Shown: positions 24,308-31,367 of the stretch, piece by piece
Layout: each line of letters begins with the position of its first letter
Numbering within the stretch: position 1 is the stretch's first letter
Source of the DNA: Sphingobium sp.
GTDB taxonomy: Bacteria > Pseudomonadota > Alphaproteobacteria > Sphingomonadales > Sphingomonadaceae
Assembly: GCA_023266635.1 (NCBI GenBank)
Contig: JAHFPU010000006.1
Span: 1-32,345, forward strand
Direction: 5' to 3'
DNA: 32,345 bases
The notes under the pieces: generated by a model
Seen by the model: only the letters and a program-made list of their open reading frames with translations
Databases searched by the model: none
What the model was told of the DNA's origin: nothing
Translations under genes and position numbers: made by a program

Positions 24308-25342
24308 ATGGCCCCTTCCATGGCCCCTCCCATGTCCAAGCCGGCAATGGCAAAGGCGCAGCCCCGATCCGGCTGGGCAGGCCGCAAATCCTACGCCGCG
24401 ATCGACCTTGGCACCAACAATTGCCGGCTGTTGATCGCCCGGCCATCCGCCGACGGTTTCGTGGTCGTCGACGCCTTTTCCCGCATCGTCCGCCTTGGCG
24501 AGGGGCTGGCGGGCTCGGGCCGGATCAGCGACGCGGCGATCGAACGGGCCATCGCTGCGCTCACGATCTGCGCGGAGAAACTCAAGCGCCGCCACGTCAC
24601 CCTCGCCCGCTCCGTCGCGACGGAGGCCTGCCGCCGGGCGAGCAACGGCAATGATTTCATTGAGCGCGTCTATCGCGAAACCGGCATCGCCCTGGATATC
24701 ATCACCGCGCAGGAGGAAGCCCGCCTTGCGGTGCTGGGGTGCCACGCGCTGCTGGAGCCGGGCGACGGCCCAGCCCTCATCTTCGACATTGGCGGCGGCT
24801 CGACCGAGCTTGTGCTGGTCGACACCAGCACGGAAGTGCCCCGGATCCTCGATTGGCAAAGCGCGCCCTGGGGCGTCGTGTCCCTCACCGAAAGCGAGAT
24901 ATTTGACCCCGAAAGCCCTTCGGCGCGCCTGACCGCCTATGCCCGCATGCGCGAGCGCGTGACGGACGCGTTCCAGGCGCTCGCCAGCCGCCTGCCCAGG
25001 GACGCGGATGACATCCGGCTGCTGGGCACGTCGGGGACGGTCACGACCCTCGCCAGCCTTCACTTGGAATTGCCGCGCTATGATCGGCAGGCGATCGACG
25101 GCCTGATCGTCCCGTCGGAGGCGATGCGCGGCATATCGTCCCGCCTCGCGCAGATGTCGATCGCCGAGCGGCGGCAGCTTCCCTGCATCGGCAATGAGCG
25201 GGCCGACCTCGTCGTCGCGGGCTGCGCGATACTGGAGTGCATATTGGATATCTGGCCGGCCAAGAGCTTGGGCGTCGCGGATCGCGGCATCCGCGAGGGC
25301 ATTTTGCGCGGCCTCATGGACCGTGACGGAAACATAAGATGA
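24308..25342 (+). CDS. Exopolyphosphatase/pppGpp phosphohydrolase family (Ppx/GppA)
   Basis: A protein of about 344 residues that hydrolyses polyphosphate or pppGpp, linked to the stringent and phosphate responses. The ASKHA-fold motifs are YAAIDLGTNNCRLLIARP, ATEACRRASNGNDF, FDIGGGSTELVLVD and LLGTSGTVTTLAS. It lacks the C-terminal HD-type domain of long Ppx proteins and so is the short alphaproteobacterial form. The start is uncertain: ATGs at 24308, 24320, 24332 and 24347 are all in frame, none with a good ribosome binding site, and conserved sequence begins near 24390. It overlaps rlmE by 4 bp, the usual sphingomonad pairing. Confidence 0.9.
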   Translation: MAPSMAPPMSKPAMAKAQPRSGWAGRKSYAAIDLGTNNCRLLIARPSADGFVVVDAFSRIVRLGEGLAGSGRISDAAIERAIAALTICAEKLKRRHVTLARSVATEACRRASNGNDFIERVYRETGIALDIITAQEEARLAVLGCHALLEPGDGPALIFDIGGGSTELVLVDTSTEVPRILDWQSAPWGVVSLTESEIFDPESPSARLTAYARMRERVTDAFQALASRLPRDADDIRLLGTSGTVTTLASLHLELPRYDRQAIDGLIVPSEAMRGISSRLAQMSIAERRQLPCIGNERADLVVAGCAILECILDIWPAKSLGVADRGIREGILRGLMDRDGNIR

Positions 25343-26037
25343 GGGGCGCTGGCGGCCGGGTAAAGGTCAAGACCGGCAAGGGACGCACGGCGCAATCCAA
25401 CCGCTGGCTGGAGCGGCAACTCAACGACCCCTATGTCCGCCGCGCAAAGGCGGAAGGATATCGGAGCCGCGCCGCATACAAGCTCATCGAACTGGACGAG
25501 AAGTTCGCGCTGCTGCGCCGGGCGCGCTATGTGGTCGACCTGGGCGTTGCGCCAGGCGGCTGGGCGCAGGTGGTGCGCAAGGTTGCACCCAAGGCGCAGA
25601 TCGTCGGCATCGACCTGCTGCCGGTCGACGCAATCAATGGCGTGACCCTGCTCCAGATGGATTTCATGGACGACAAGGCGCCGGGCCTGCTGCGCGATGC
25701 ACTCGGCGAAGCGCCTGACCTGGTATTGTCGGATATGGCCGCCAACACCGTGGGCCATGCCCAGACGGACCATCTGCGCACCATGGGGCTGGTCGAGGCT
25801 GCTGCCTGGTTCGCGATCGAAACCCTGCGCCCGGGCGGCACCTTTGTCTCCAAGGCTTTTGCGGGCGGGACCGACACGGAATTGCTGGCGGTGCTCAAGA
25901 AGCATTTCGCGACCGTCAAACATGCCAAGCCCCCCGCCAGCCGAAAAGGCAGCGTGGAATGGTATGTCGTCGCGCAGGGGTTCAAGGGCCGGGGCGATGC
26001 GGATGATGGCGTGGCCGTGAACTCCAGCGAAGACTGA
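25339..26037 (+). CDS. rlmE: 23S rRNA (uridine-2552 2'-O)-methyltransferase RlmE (FtsJ/RrmJ)
   Basis: A 232-residue SAM-dependent enzyme that 2'-O-methylates U2552 in the A-loop of 23S rRNA, late in 50S assembly. The SAM-binding motif is VVDLGVAPGGWAQVV (about 65-79). The catalytic tetrad K-D-K-E is complete: Lys48 (AAYKLIE), Asp132 (LSDMAAN), Lys172 (FVSKAF) and Glu207 (GSVEWYVVAQGFKG). The N-terminus is basic (KVKTGKGRTAQSNRWL). The 4-bp overlap with ppx/gppA (ATGA) implies coupled translation. Confidence 0.96.
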   Translation: MRGAGGRVKVKTGKGRTAQSNRWLERQLNDPYVRRAKAEGYRSRAAYKLIELDEKFALLRRARYVVDLGVAPGGWAQVVRKVAPKAQIVGIDLLPVDAINGVTLLQMDFMDDKAPGLLRDALGEAPDLVLSDMAANTVGHAQTDHLRTMGLVEAAAWFAIETLRPGGTFVSKAFAGGTDTELLAVLKKHFATVKHAKPPASRKGSVEWYVVAQGFKGRGDADDGVAVNSSED

Positions 26038-26100
26038 TGCGCCCAGCCACGGGCCGAAATCGCACAGGCTGAGGCCTAGGATTTAACTCTACATCCGCTC

Positions 26101-26145
26101 GGGCTGTTCAAGCGAGACGCGTAGCTCGCTTGAATGTCGAAGCCC
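26101..26145. repeat. Perfect hairpin downstream of rlmE
   Basis: TTCAAGCGAG (26107-26116) and CTCGCTTGAA (26125-26134) form a perfect 10-bp stem with the loop ACGCGTAG. GGGCT (26101-26105) and AGCCC (26141-26145) can extend the pairing. There is no T-run. It may end the ppx-rlmE transcript or belong to the stack of repeats that follows. Confidence 0.55.
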
Positions 26146-26196
26146 TGCCCTTCTTTGTGGCCTAGAGCGAGATCACATGGGACAGAATCCCCACCG

Positions 26197-26268
26197 CCGT
26201 TCGTGTCGAGCGCAGTCGAGACACCTCAGCGCCGCGCGTGGTCCCTCGACTTCGCTCGGGACGAACGG
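26197..26268. repeat. Palindromic intergenic repeat (family A)
   Basis: The left arm starts CCGTTCGTGTCGAGCGCAGT. The right arm ends in the approximate reverse complement TTCGCTCGGGACGAACGG. The ends match those of the element at 4758-4937, so both belong to one dispersed family. Confidence 0.7.
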
Positions 26269-26328
26269 ATCAAGGTAGAGGCATCCCGCTATAAAAAAGT
26301 GCGGCCCGAACAAAGCGCAGTCTACATT

Positions 26329-26443
<115 letters not shown>

Positions 26444-26484
26444 GCTTTCGGATGCTCCACCCTAACCCACATCAGCCGAGGAAG

Positions 26485-26850
26485 TCAGGCCTTAACCACC
26501 AACAGCGTATTTTCATATTTCGGATCGGCCGGATCGAAGCTTTCCAGCGCGACGAACCTCTGCCCGGTCATCGCAATATCGTTCAACCCGGACAGCTTGA
26601 ACGTGCCGATCTTTGGCTCGCGCGGCGGCTTGCCGTCGCACTCGATCGTCATGGCGTCGATGAACAACTCATCATGCTTCTTGTAAAGCACATGGGGCGC
26701 CATCAGGAACGACGCCTTGTTGTAAATCGCGGTCAGGCACACCCGGACCTGAATGGCCTGGGCGATAAGATTGGCGGGATCGTCAGGCGCCAGATCAGGC
26801 AGCTGATCTTTGGAGACCTTGATTGATAAGGTTTTTCGATTCTGTTGCAT
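26485..26850 (-). CDS. Conserved-looking protein of unknown function (121 residues)
   Basis: A 121-residue soluble protein. I chose the ATG at 26850 (MQQNRKTLSIKVSKDQLPDL) because it opens the globular-looking part and has AAGGG upstream. The frame is open to 27012, adding 54 residues that look less protein-like. It contains predicted beta strands, e.g. VRVCLTAIYNKASFLMAPHV and DELFIDAMTIECDG, ending RFVALESFDPADPKYENTLL. There is no signal, membrane segment or known motif. It is divergent from the response regulator at 27114. I do not recognise it. Confidence 0.65.
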   Translation of the reverse strand: MQQNRKTLSIKVSKDQLPDLAPDDPANLIAQAIQVRVCLTAIYNKASFLMAPHVLYKKHDELFIDAMTIECDGKPPREPKIGTFKLSGLNDIAMTGQRFVALESFDPADPKYENTLLVVKA

Positions 26851-27113
26851 CGCAACATTGCCCTTATCCTCCTCGGGGCTTGGTGGCAATCCGGGTTCGA
26901 CCAGTAGACAGGTGGCAATACAGGGACTTCCTGCGTTAACGATTTGGAAACCGACGAATGTAGTATCGACATTTTTGCCGTTCGACTGTTTAACAACACA
27001 GGGCCGCTTCAATCGAGCGGAGTCGGAGGGTATGTGTCAGCCACCTTGTTTCGGGGGTCTTACGCGCGACGTGTAAACGCCGAGCGGATGGGGATTTTGG
27101 CGCTGTGACCGGC

Positions 27114-27539
27114 ATGAAACATGCCCGATCCGGATCGACGACGGCTCTCAAAATACTCTGTGTCGACGATGAACCGGATGTTCGCGCCGTCCTGGAAATA
27201 TGCTTGAAAATGGACCCGCATATGGACGTGCGCTCTGCCGGATCGGCCAGGGATGCTCTGGAGATGCTCACGCCCAACGGCTGGCTTCCCGACATTGCGC
27301 TTCTGGATATGATGATGCCGGAGATGAACGGATGCGAACTGGCTGCCGCCCTTCGCGCAACCGACCATATCGCTGATGTCGCCATCATTTTCGTCAGTGC
27401 AAACGACCGGCCGTCAGACTTGGACCGATATCGGTCCGTCGGAGCGATAGGCTATATCCGCAAGCCCTTCGATCCCATAACCCTGCCCAAGCTCGTGCGT
27501 GATCACATGTCTGGAGCGGTCACCAGCCTTGCTGAATGA
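27114..27539 (+). CDS. Single-domain response regulator
   Basis: A stand-alone receiver of about 141 residues. Numbered from the GTG at 27105, the acidic residues are Asp21 and Asp22 (LCVDDEPDVRAVLE). The phosphoacceptor is Asp68 (IALLDMMMPEMNG), Ser/Thr is in IIFVSANDR, and the Lys is in GYIRKPFDP. It has no output domain, so it acts through a protein partner or as a phosphate sink. It is not of the FATGUY type (SdrG-like) used in the sphingomonad general stress pathway. ATG 27114 is preferred, but GTG 27105 is possible and neither has a strong ribosome binding site. It neighbours several genes with stress-type promoters but has none itself. Confidence 0.85.
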   Translation: MKHARSGSTTALKILCVDDEPDVRAVLEICLKMDPHMDVRSAGSARDALEMLTPNGWLPDIALLDMMMPEMNGCELAAALRATDHIADVAIIFVSANDRPSDLDRYRSVGAIGYIRKPFDPITLPKLVRDHMSGAVTSLAE

Positions 27540-27560
27540 CCGCCCGAGACAGATTTCTGC

Positions 27561-27746
27561 CTAGTCGATCGCGTTCTTTATGCCTTTTCCGGCCAGAAGG
27601 CCGAGAACAAGGAAGAGCACGAATATCGCGACAGCGATGAAGAACAATATCTTGGCAATGCCGACGAACGTTCCGGCCGCTCCGCCGAACCCCAAAATCG
27701 CAAGCACGGCTGCGATAACCAGTGAAATAATGGCAAGCCGGATCAT
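27561..27746 (-). CDS. DUF1328 family small membrane protein
   Basis: A 61-residue protein of the DUF1328 (YtjA) family. Two membrane helices (MIRLAIISLVIAAVLAILGF and AKILFFIAVAIFVLFLVLGL) flank the conserved GGAAGTFVGIA. It ends LAGKGIKNAID. AGGTG lies 5 nt upstream of the ATG. The family is common in alphaproteobacteria and is often stress-induced. An EcfG-like promoter (27803-27778) precedes it, with about 25 nt of leader. Confidence 0.88.
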   Translation of the reverse strand: MIRLAIISLVIAAVLAILGFGGAAGTFVGIAKILFFIAVAIFVLFLVLGLLAGKGIKNAID

Positions 27747-27777
27747 GATGGCACCTCTTGGATATTAGGGTCATCTG

Positions 27778-27803
27778 AACCACTCCAAGCGCGGATTTGT
27801 TCC
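27778..27803 (-). promoter_or_regulatory. EcfG-type promoter for the DUF1328 gene
   Basis: GGAAC (27803-27799) and GGTT (27781-27778) are spaced by 17 nt on the minus strand. This is one mismatch from GGAAC-N17-CGTT. The distance to the ATG at 27746 leaves a short leader carrying the AGGTG ribosome binding site. Confidence 0.5.
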
Positions 27804-27849
27804 GCAATCGCGCGATGCAAGAGAAAGTTCATAACGCAGATTAGTGCCC

Positions 27850-27874
27850 GGAACGGCCCGTAAAATGGCGCGTT
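27850..27874 (+). promoter_or_regulatory. EcfG-type promoter for the transglutaminase-like gene
   Basis: GGAAC (27850-27854) and CGTT (27871-27874) are separated by exactly 16 nt, a perfect match to the EcfG consensus. It lies 62 bp before the ATG at 27937. It is back-to-back with the DUF1328 promoter, about 50 bp away. Confidence 0.62.
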
Positions 27875-27936
27875 ACGCAGGATGATAGAGCCGTCTCCGG
27901 CCCGCTCCTGCTACTCGCCATGGGAACTGCGCATTC

Positions 27937-28752
27937 ATGCTGATCCGCGCCGGATATGAGATCGTTTTTGATACGCAGACGCCTACCGCGATGCTGGCGC
28001 TGCTCACCATTCACCCATCACGCAACAAGGACTTGCGGACACCGCATCGCATTCAGGTCTCGCCAGACATCCCCATGTATAACTACACCGATATCTTCGG
28101 GAACAGTTGCACACGCCTGACCATGCCGGCGGGCGGCATGACGCTCTCGACCGACTTCGTGATATCCGATGATGGCGAACCGGATGTCCGGGCACCCGAC
28201 GGCCCGCAAATGCCGGTGGAGGAACTGCCGGATGACGTGCTGATCTACCTGCTCGCCAGCCGTTACTGCGAGACCGATCGGCTAATGCAGATCGCGTGGG
28301 GACAATTTGGCGGCATTATGTCCGCACGGGATCGTGTGGAGGCGATTGTCGACTTTGCCCACAAACATATCAGCTTCGGATATGAGCATGCGCGCGTCGA
28401 CCGCACGGCGTGGAACGGCTACGAAGAGCAGGTCGGCGTCTGCCGGGACTTCGCCCATCTGGCTGTCACACTATGCCGCTGCATGAATATTCCGGCTCGC
28501 TACTGCACCGGCTATCTGGGCGATATCGGCATCCCGCCGGTGGACGCGCCGATGGACTTCAGCGCCTGGTTTCAGGTCTATGTCGATGGCGCATGGTACA
28601 TCTATGACGCGCGGCACAATTTCCCCAGGATCGGGCGGATATTGATGGCCTGCGGTCGGGACGCCACCGATACGGCCCTGACCACCGCCTTCGGCACGGC
28701 CGTCCTGACATCTTTCAAGGTCCATACCGACGAAGTGACGACCTTACCTTAG
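27937..28752 (+). CDS. Transglutaminase-like protein with Ser at the usual His position
   Basis: A 271-residue cytosolic protein of the transglutaminase-like superfamily. An N-terminal beta domain (about 1-100) is followed by the papain-like core. The candidate Cys is 169 (VGVCRDFAHLAVTLCRCMNI), followed by the family motif PARYCTGYLGDIG. The place of the catalytic His is Ser209 (PMDFSAWFQVYVDG, where others have HAW). The Asp is 224 (YDARHNFPRIGRI). This DFSAW form is, as far as I recall, a recurring subfamily in alphaproteobacteria, so the change is probably inherited and not a sequencing error. Catalysis may use another base or be lost. It has a perfect EcfG-type promoter. Confidence 0.88.
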   Translation: MLIRAGYEIVFDTQTPTAMLALLTIHPSRNKDLRTPHRIQVSPDIPMYNYTDIFGNSCTRLTMPAGGMTLSTDFVISDDGEPDVRAPDGPQMPVEELPDDVLIYLLASRYCETDRLMQIAWGQFGGIMSARDRVEAIVDFAHKHISFGYEHARVDRTAWNGYEEQVGVCRDFAHLAVTLCRCMNIPARYCTGYLGDIGIPPVDAPMDFSAWFQVYVDGAWYIYDARHNFPRIGRILMACGRDATDTALTTAFGTAVLTSFKVHTDEVTTLP

Positions 28753-28780
28753 AAATTTTTGCGTTCTCAACGGCTTGCGG

Positions 28781-28805
28781 GGAACCAGTTCGTCTTTCGA
28801 GCGAT
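28781..28805 (+). promoter_or_regulatory. EcfG-like promoter for the 46-residue gene
   Basis: GGAAC (28781-28785) and CGAT (28802-28805) are spaced by 16 nt, one mismatch from the consensus. The start of transcription would fall very near the ATG at 28814, implying a leaderless or very short-leader message. Confidence 0.42.
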
Positions 28806-28813
28806 TAACCGAA

Positions 28814-28954
28814 ATGACCGACATGGAACGCCTCACCGCCGCCGCGCGAAACTATCGCAAGCTTGCTGGCCGGATGCCGCTCGGGCGATCGCGCAAGGCG
28901 CTGCTGGAACTGGCGACGGAATGCGAATTAAAGTCGATCTCCAACCGCGCCTGA
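28814..28954 (+). CDS. Small basic helical protein (46 residues)
   Basis: A 46-residue protein, MTDMERLTAAARNYRKLAGR at the start, then MPLGRSRKALLELATECELK and the end SISNRA. It looks like two amphipathic helices and is basic, with no membrane segment. Third codon positions are mostly G or C. An EcfG-like promoter lies immediately upstream and a small hairpin downstream, making a compact unit 61 bp behind the transglutaminase gene. No family is recognised. Confidence 0.5.
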   Translation: MTDMERLTAAARNYRKLAGRMPLGRSRKALLELATECELKSISNRA

Positions 28955-28973
28955 TCTGACTTATGACAGTGAG

Positions 28974-28991
28974 GAACGCCAACAGGCGTTC
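28974..28991. terminator. Short hairpin between convergent small genes
   Basis: A perfect 7-bp stem pairs GAACGCC with GGCGTTC around loop AACA. It overlaps the stop codon of the leftward 99-residue gene. There is no T-run, so it may act more as an RNA 3' structure. Confidence 0.4.
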
Positions 28992-29289
28992 AGCGCGCCC
29001 GCCGTCCATGGTGTGGAAAGGCCACCACATTGTCGTTCGAAGCATAGCTTTCCGCACCATTCTTCGCCGAACTGTGCTGAAACGCGGCGAAAGCTGCCCA
29101 ATCCGTTGCAAATGCGGCGTCAGATATCGTCGCTTTGCCCTGGGCGTTTATGACGGTGAGCTTCCAGCCGCCGCCTTCATAGGGGCGAAAGATGACCACA
29201 TCCAGAAACACGCCATCCAGCGTGATGCGCTGCGACAGGCCTGAATAGACATAGCGTTGGTTGGAATGCTGCGCGGCGCGGCGGTACAT
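28990..29289 (-). CDS. Protein of unknown function (99 residues), coupled to the upstream 41-residue gene
   Basis: A 99-residue soluble protein starting MYRRAAQHSNQRYVYSGLSQ. I chose the ATG at 29289 because it overlaps the stop of the preceding small frame as TGATG, a typical coupling signal. The middle has beta-type sequence (RITLDGVFLDVVIFRPYEGG, WKLTVINAQGKATISDAAFA), and the end is polar (YASNDNVVAFPHHGRRAR). No family is recognised. It is convergent with the 46-residue gene. Confidence 0.65.
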   Translation of the reverse strand: MYRRAAQHSNQRYVYSGLSQRITLDGVFLDVVIFRPYEGGGWKLTVINAQGKATISDAAFATDWAAFAAFQHSSAKNGAESYASNDNVVAFPHHGRRAR

Positions 29290-29414
29290 CAATTAAGGCT
29301 CTGCTCTTCAAAGGAAATATGCGCCATGACGCGCCGGACAGCCGCGACCGCTCCCCCCGCCGCCGTCAGCAGCAGGGATGCGATCGCCAACAAAGTGAAA
29401 TCACCCTCATCCAT
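29289..29414 (-). CDS. Micro membrane protein (41 residues)
   Basis: A 41-residue protein, MDEGDFTLLAIASLLLTAAG then GAVAAVRRVMAHISFEEQSL and Asn. One membrane helix (about 7-25) is followed by a basic turn and an acidic tail. Its TGA shares a base with the ATG of the 99-residue gene (TGATG), which strongly suggests a two-gene operon. An EcfG-like promoter (29446-29423) ends about 8 bp before the ATG, so the message would be nearly leaderless. Confidence 0.5.
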   Translation of the reverse strand: MDEGDFTLLAIASLLLTAAGGAVAAVRRVMAHISFEEQSLN

Positions 29415-29422
29415 AGTCCGGT

Positions 29423-29446
29423 AACGCTTTGGAAACCAATTGTTCC
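29423..29446 (-). promoter_or_regulatory. EcfG-like promoter for the 41/99-residue operon
   Basis: GGAAC (29446-29442) and CGTT (29426-29423) are spaced by 15 nt on the minus strand. Both elements are perfect, but the spacer is one base shorter than the common 16-17. Confidence 0.45.
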
Positions 29447-29534
29447 CCTATTAACCATAGAATCCTGCAAATAAAAAGAGTCCCCAATCATCCACACACT
29501 TCGCCGACAATATCGGACGCCCAAAACCGCTGGA

Positions 29535-31229
29535 TTACGGCGCTTTTGACGCGGTCACCTCATCCCCGATGAGCGCAGGCGGAACGATCCCCGCCGCAAT
29601 GATCTTGGCGAATGCCTCCCCGACCACGAACGGCTTCCCAGCCCGGTCCGCCTGCTGCGAGGCGTCAGCAATCAAGCGATCCAGTTGCAGCTTTCCAAGC
29701 ACATAGCTCGGCCCATATCCCGGTTGGCGCAAATATAGCAGCTGCTCGAAACCGACCAGCGGACTGTCCGGATCCGACCAATGGCGCGGCGTCCATTCGG
29801 CATGAAACTTCCCAGCCCGCGCCAGATCCATCTCATTGGCCTGAACGTAGAGAGAAGCGAGCCCCCGCGCCGCGCGGTTCGCAAGCATGATCCAGACCAA
29901 TTCGCGACCATGTGGAATGTCGTCGTACAAGCCCGCCTGCATGACGATCTCTTCCATCGCCGTGGCGAAGCCTTCGGAACGGTCGGCGAATATATTGAAC
30001 AGCGGCGGCACCTGCCGGATCGGGCTGGACCGGGGCTCATGCTTCAGCCGCGCAAGTTCGATCCAGTGTGTCGCATGAGACAAGAGCGGCAAGGGATCGA
30101 GCGCGGTCCCATGATAGAAGAAGTTGCGATCGGCCGGTGCCACATACACGCCGGTTTGCGCCTCCATAGCTGCCCGGAAATACGGCTTGTCCGGTACAAG
30201 GCCCGTGGCCACTAGGAAGTCGTTGAACTTCGCGGTCTTCGCCTCCGCCATCTTCCGGTATGCGGCCGGATCGCTGATCTCGGCGATCGGCGGCAAGGCC
30301 CGGTTGCGCAGTTCCTCCAGCCGTAGCGACGCCAACGACCGATCCAGTTCGCGACGCAGCAACAGGACCTGCGCATCCCAATCATAGGGCGAAAGTTCTA
30401 CATGCGCGGCATACCAATTATAATTGTCTTTCCCCACGCCCGACGAACCGCTTTTCTTCTGCGCTTCGGACGCAACCCACGCAGCGAAATCATCGGTCGC
30501 CGCTTTCGCTGCGCGCACAGCCCGTCGCAGCGCAGGGCTTGCCCCGTCGAGAGTGGCTTTCCGCTTCCCTTCCAAGATCGTCATTGTCAGAGCGCCCTGA
30601 TCCAGCGCAGCCAGCGTCGCGCTTTGCTCCCTGAAGGCGCGATCACCATAAACCCAGAGATCGCGCGCGTTGCTTTCCGCAAGATTGACGCGCGCGGCCG
30701 ATAAAGTCGCGGGTATCGTGTTCATCAGTGTCGTCAGGCGACGGTCATCGGCCCGAGACAAGGGCCAGGAAAATCGGAACAGGTCAATGTTCGGACTGGC
30801 CGACGGCCCTTCATGCGCGGGAACGTCGCTCTCATCCGCAAATATGCTTTGGTAAAAGCTGGGATCGCGCGACCATGGCGACAGCACGCGCAGAAAGAAA
30901 TCGAAGCCATTCATCTCGGCCGCGATCAATCGGTAGTCGGTGATATCTGCGGCATTCCAGCCCTGTGTGTCGATGGCCTTCAAGCGCTCCTGATAGCGGG
31001 GCAATTCGGTAGCTTTTTTCGCCATCGCCGTCCGACTGTAATCGGGTACGCCATGCACCATGTGCGGCTCATCGAATGCCCGCCAATCTGAAAATAGCTT
31101 CAACAATGCCGCGTTGCCGGCAGACGCCTGTACCGAAGCGCTTGCGGGGGCCGGCTCGCTGGCAAGCGCTGGAACTTGCGAAATGCCAAGCAGCACAGTG
31201 CAAAATGCGATCGTGAAATCGGCGCGCAT
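29535..31229 (-). CDS. Secreted DUF885-family protein with degenerate metal-binding motif
   Basis: A 564-residue exported protein. The signal peptide MRADFTIAFCTVLLGISQVP ends near ALA-SEP (residue 23). It has the all-helical DUF885 fold, related to M32-like peptidases, with typical parts LPRYQERLKAIDTQGWNAAD, TDYRLIAAEMNGFDFFLRV and YGPSYVLGKLQLDRLIADAS. Active DUF885 enzymes have HEAxPGHH; here the corresponding place reads LLSHATHWIELARL (384-389), although EGFATAMEEIVMQAGLYDD (419-437) keeps the later glutamate region. It may be a non-metal or altered enzyme. A GGAGAG ribosome binding site precedes the ATG. It stands alone. Confidence 0.8.
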   Translation of the reverse strand: MRADFTIAFCTVLLGISQVPALASEPAPASASVQASAGNAALLKLFSDWRAFDEPHMVHGVPDYSRTAMAKKATELPRYQERLKAIDTQGWNAADITDYRLIAAEMNGFDFFLRVLSPWSRDPSFYQSIFADESDVPAHEGPSASPNIDLFRFSWPLSRADDRRLTTLMNTIPATLSAARVNLAESNARDLWVYGDRAFREQSATLAALDQGALTMTILEGKRKATLDGASPALRRAVRAAKAATDDFAAWVASEAQKKSGSSGVGKDNYNWYAAHVELSPYDWDAQVLLLRRELDRSLASLRLEELRNRALPPIAEISDPAAYRKMAEAKTAKFNDFLVATGLVPDKPYFRAAMEAQTGVYVAPADRNFFYHGTALDPLPLLSHATHWIELARLKHEPRSSPIRQVPPLFNIFADRSEGFATAMEEIVMQAGLYDDIPHGRELVWIMLANRAARGLASLYVQANEMDLARAGKFHAEWTPRHWSDPDSPLVGFEQLLYLRQPGYGPSYVLGKLQLDRLIADASQQADRAGKPFVVGEAFAKIIAAGIVPPALIGDEVTASKAP

Positions 31230-31264
31230 GATCTCTCTCCTGTCGGCGGCTATGCCAAGCGGCG

Positions 31265-31292
31265 ACGCTACCGGTTAAACCATGCGGGTCAA
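31265..31292 (-). promoter_or_regulatory. Sigma-70-like promoter candidate for the DUF885 gene
   Basis: TTGACC (31292-31287) and TAGCGT (31270-31265) are separated by 16 nt on the minus strand, about 35 bp before the ATG at 31229. The -35 is good and the -10 is weak. Confidence 0.3.
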
Positions 31293-31367
31293 TCCGTGTG
31301 CTTGCCATGGCTTGCATTCCGATGGCATAGGCAGCCGCTTCGAAGCTCGTGGCGCCGGAAAATCATC

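Noticed and set aside
27114-27539. Single-domain regulator as SdrG-type member of the general stress phosphorelay
   Set aside because: It lacks the FATGUY signature of that group; only its position near stress-type promoters suggests a link.
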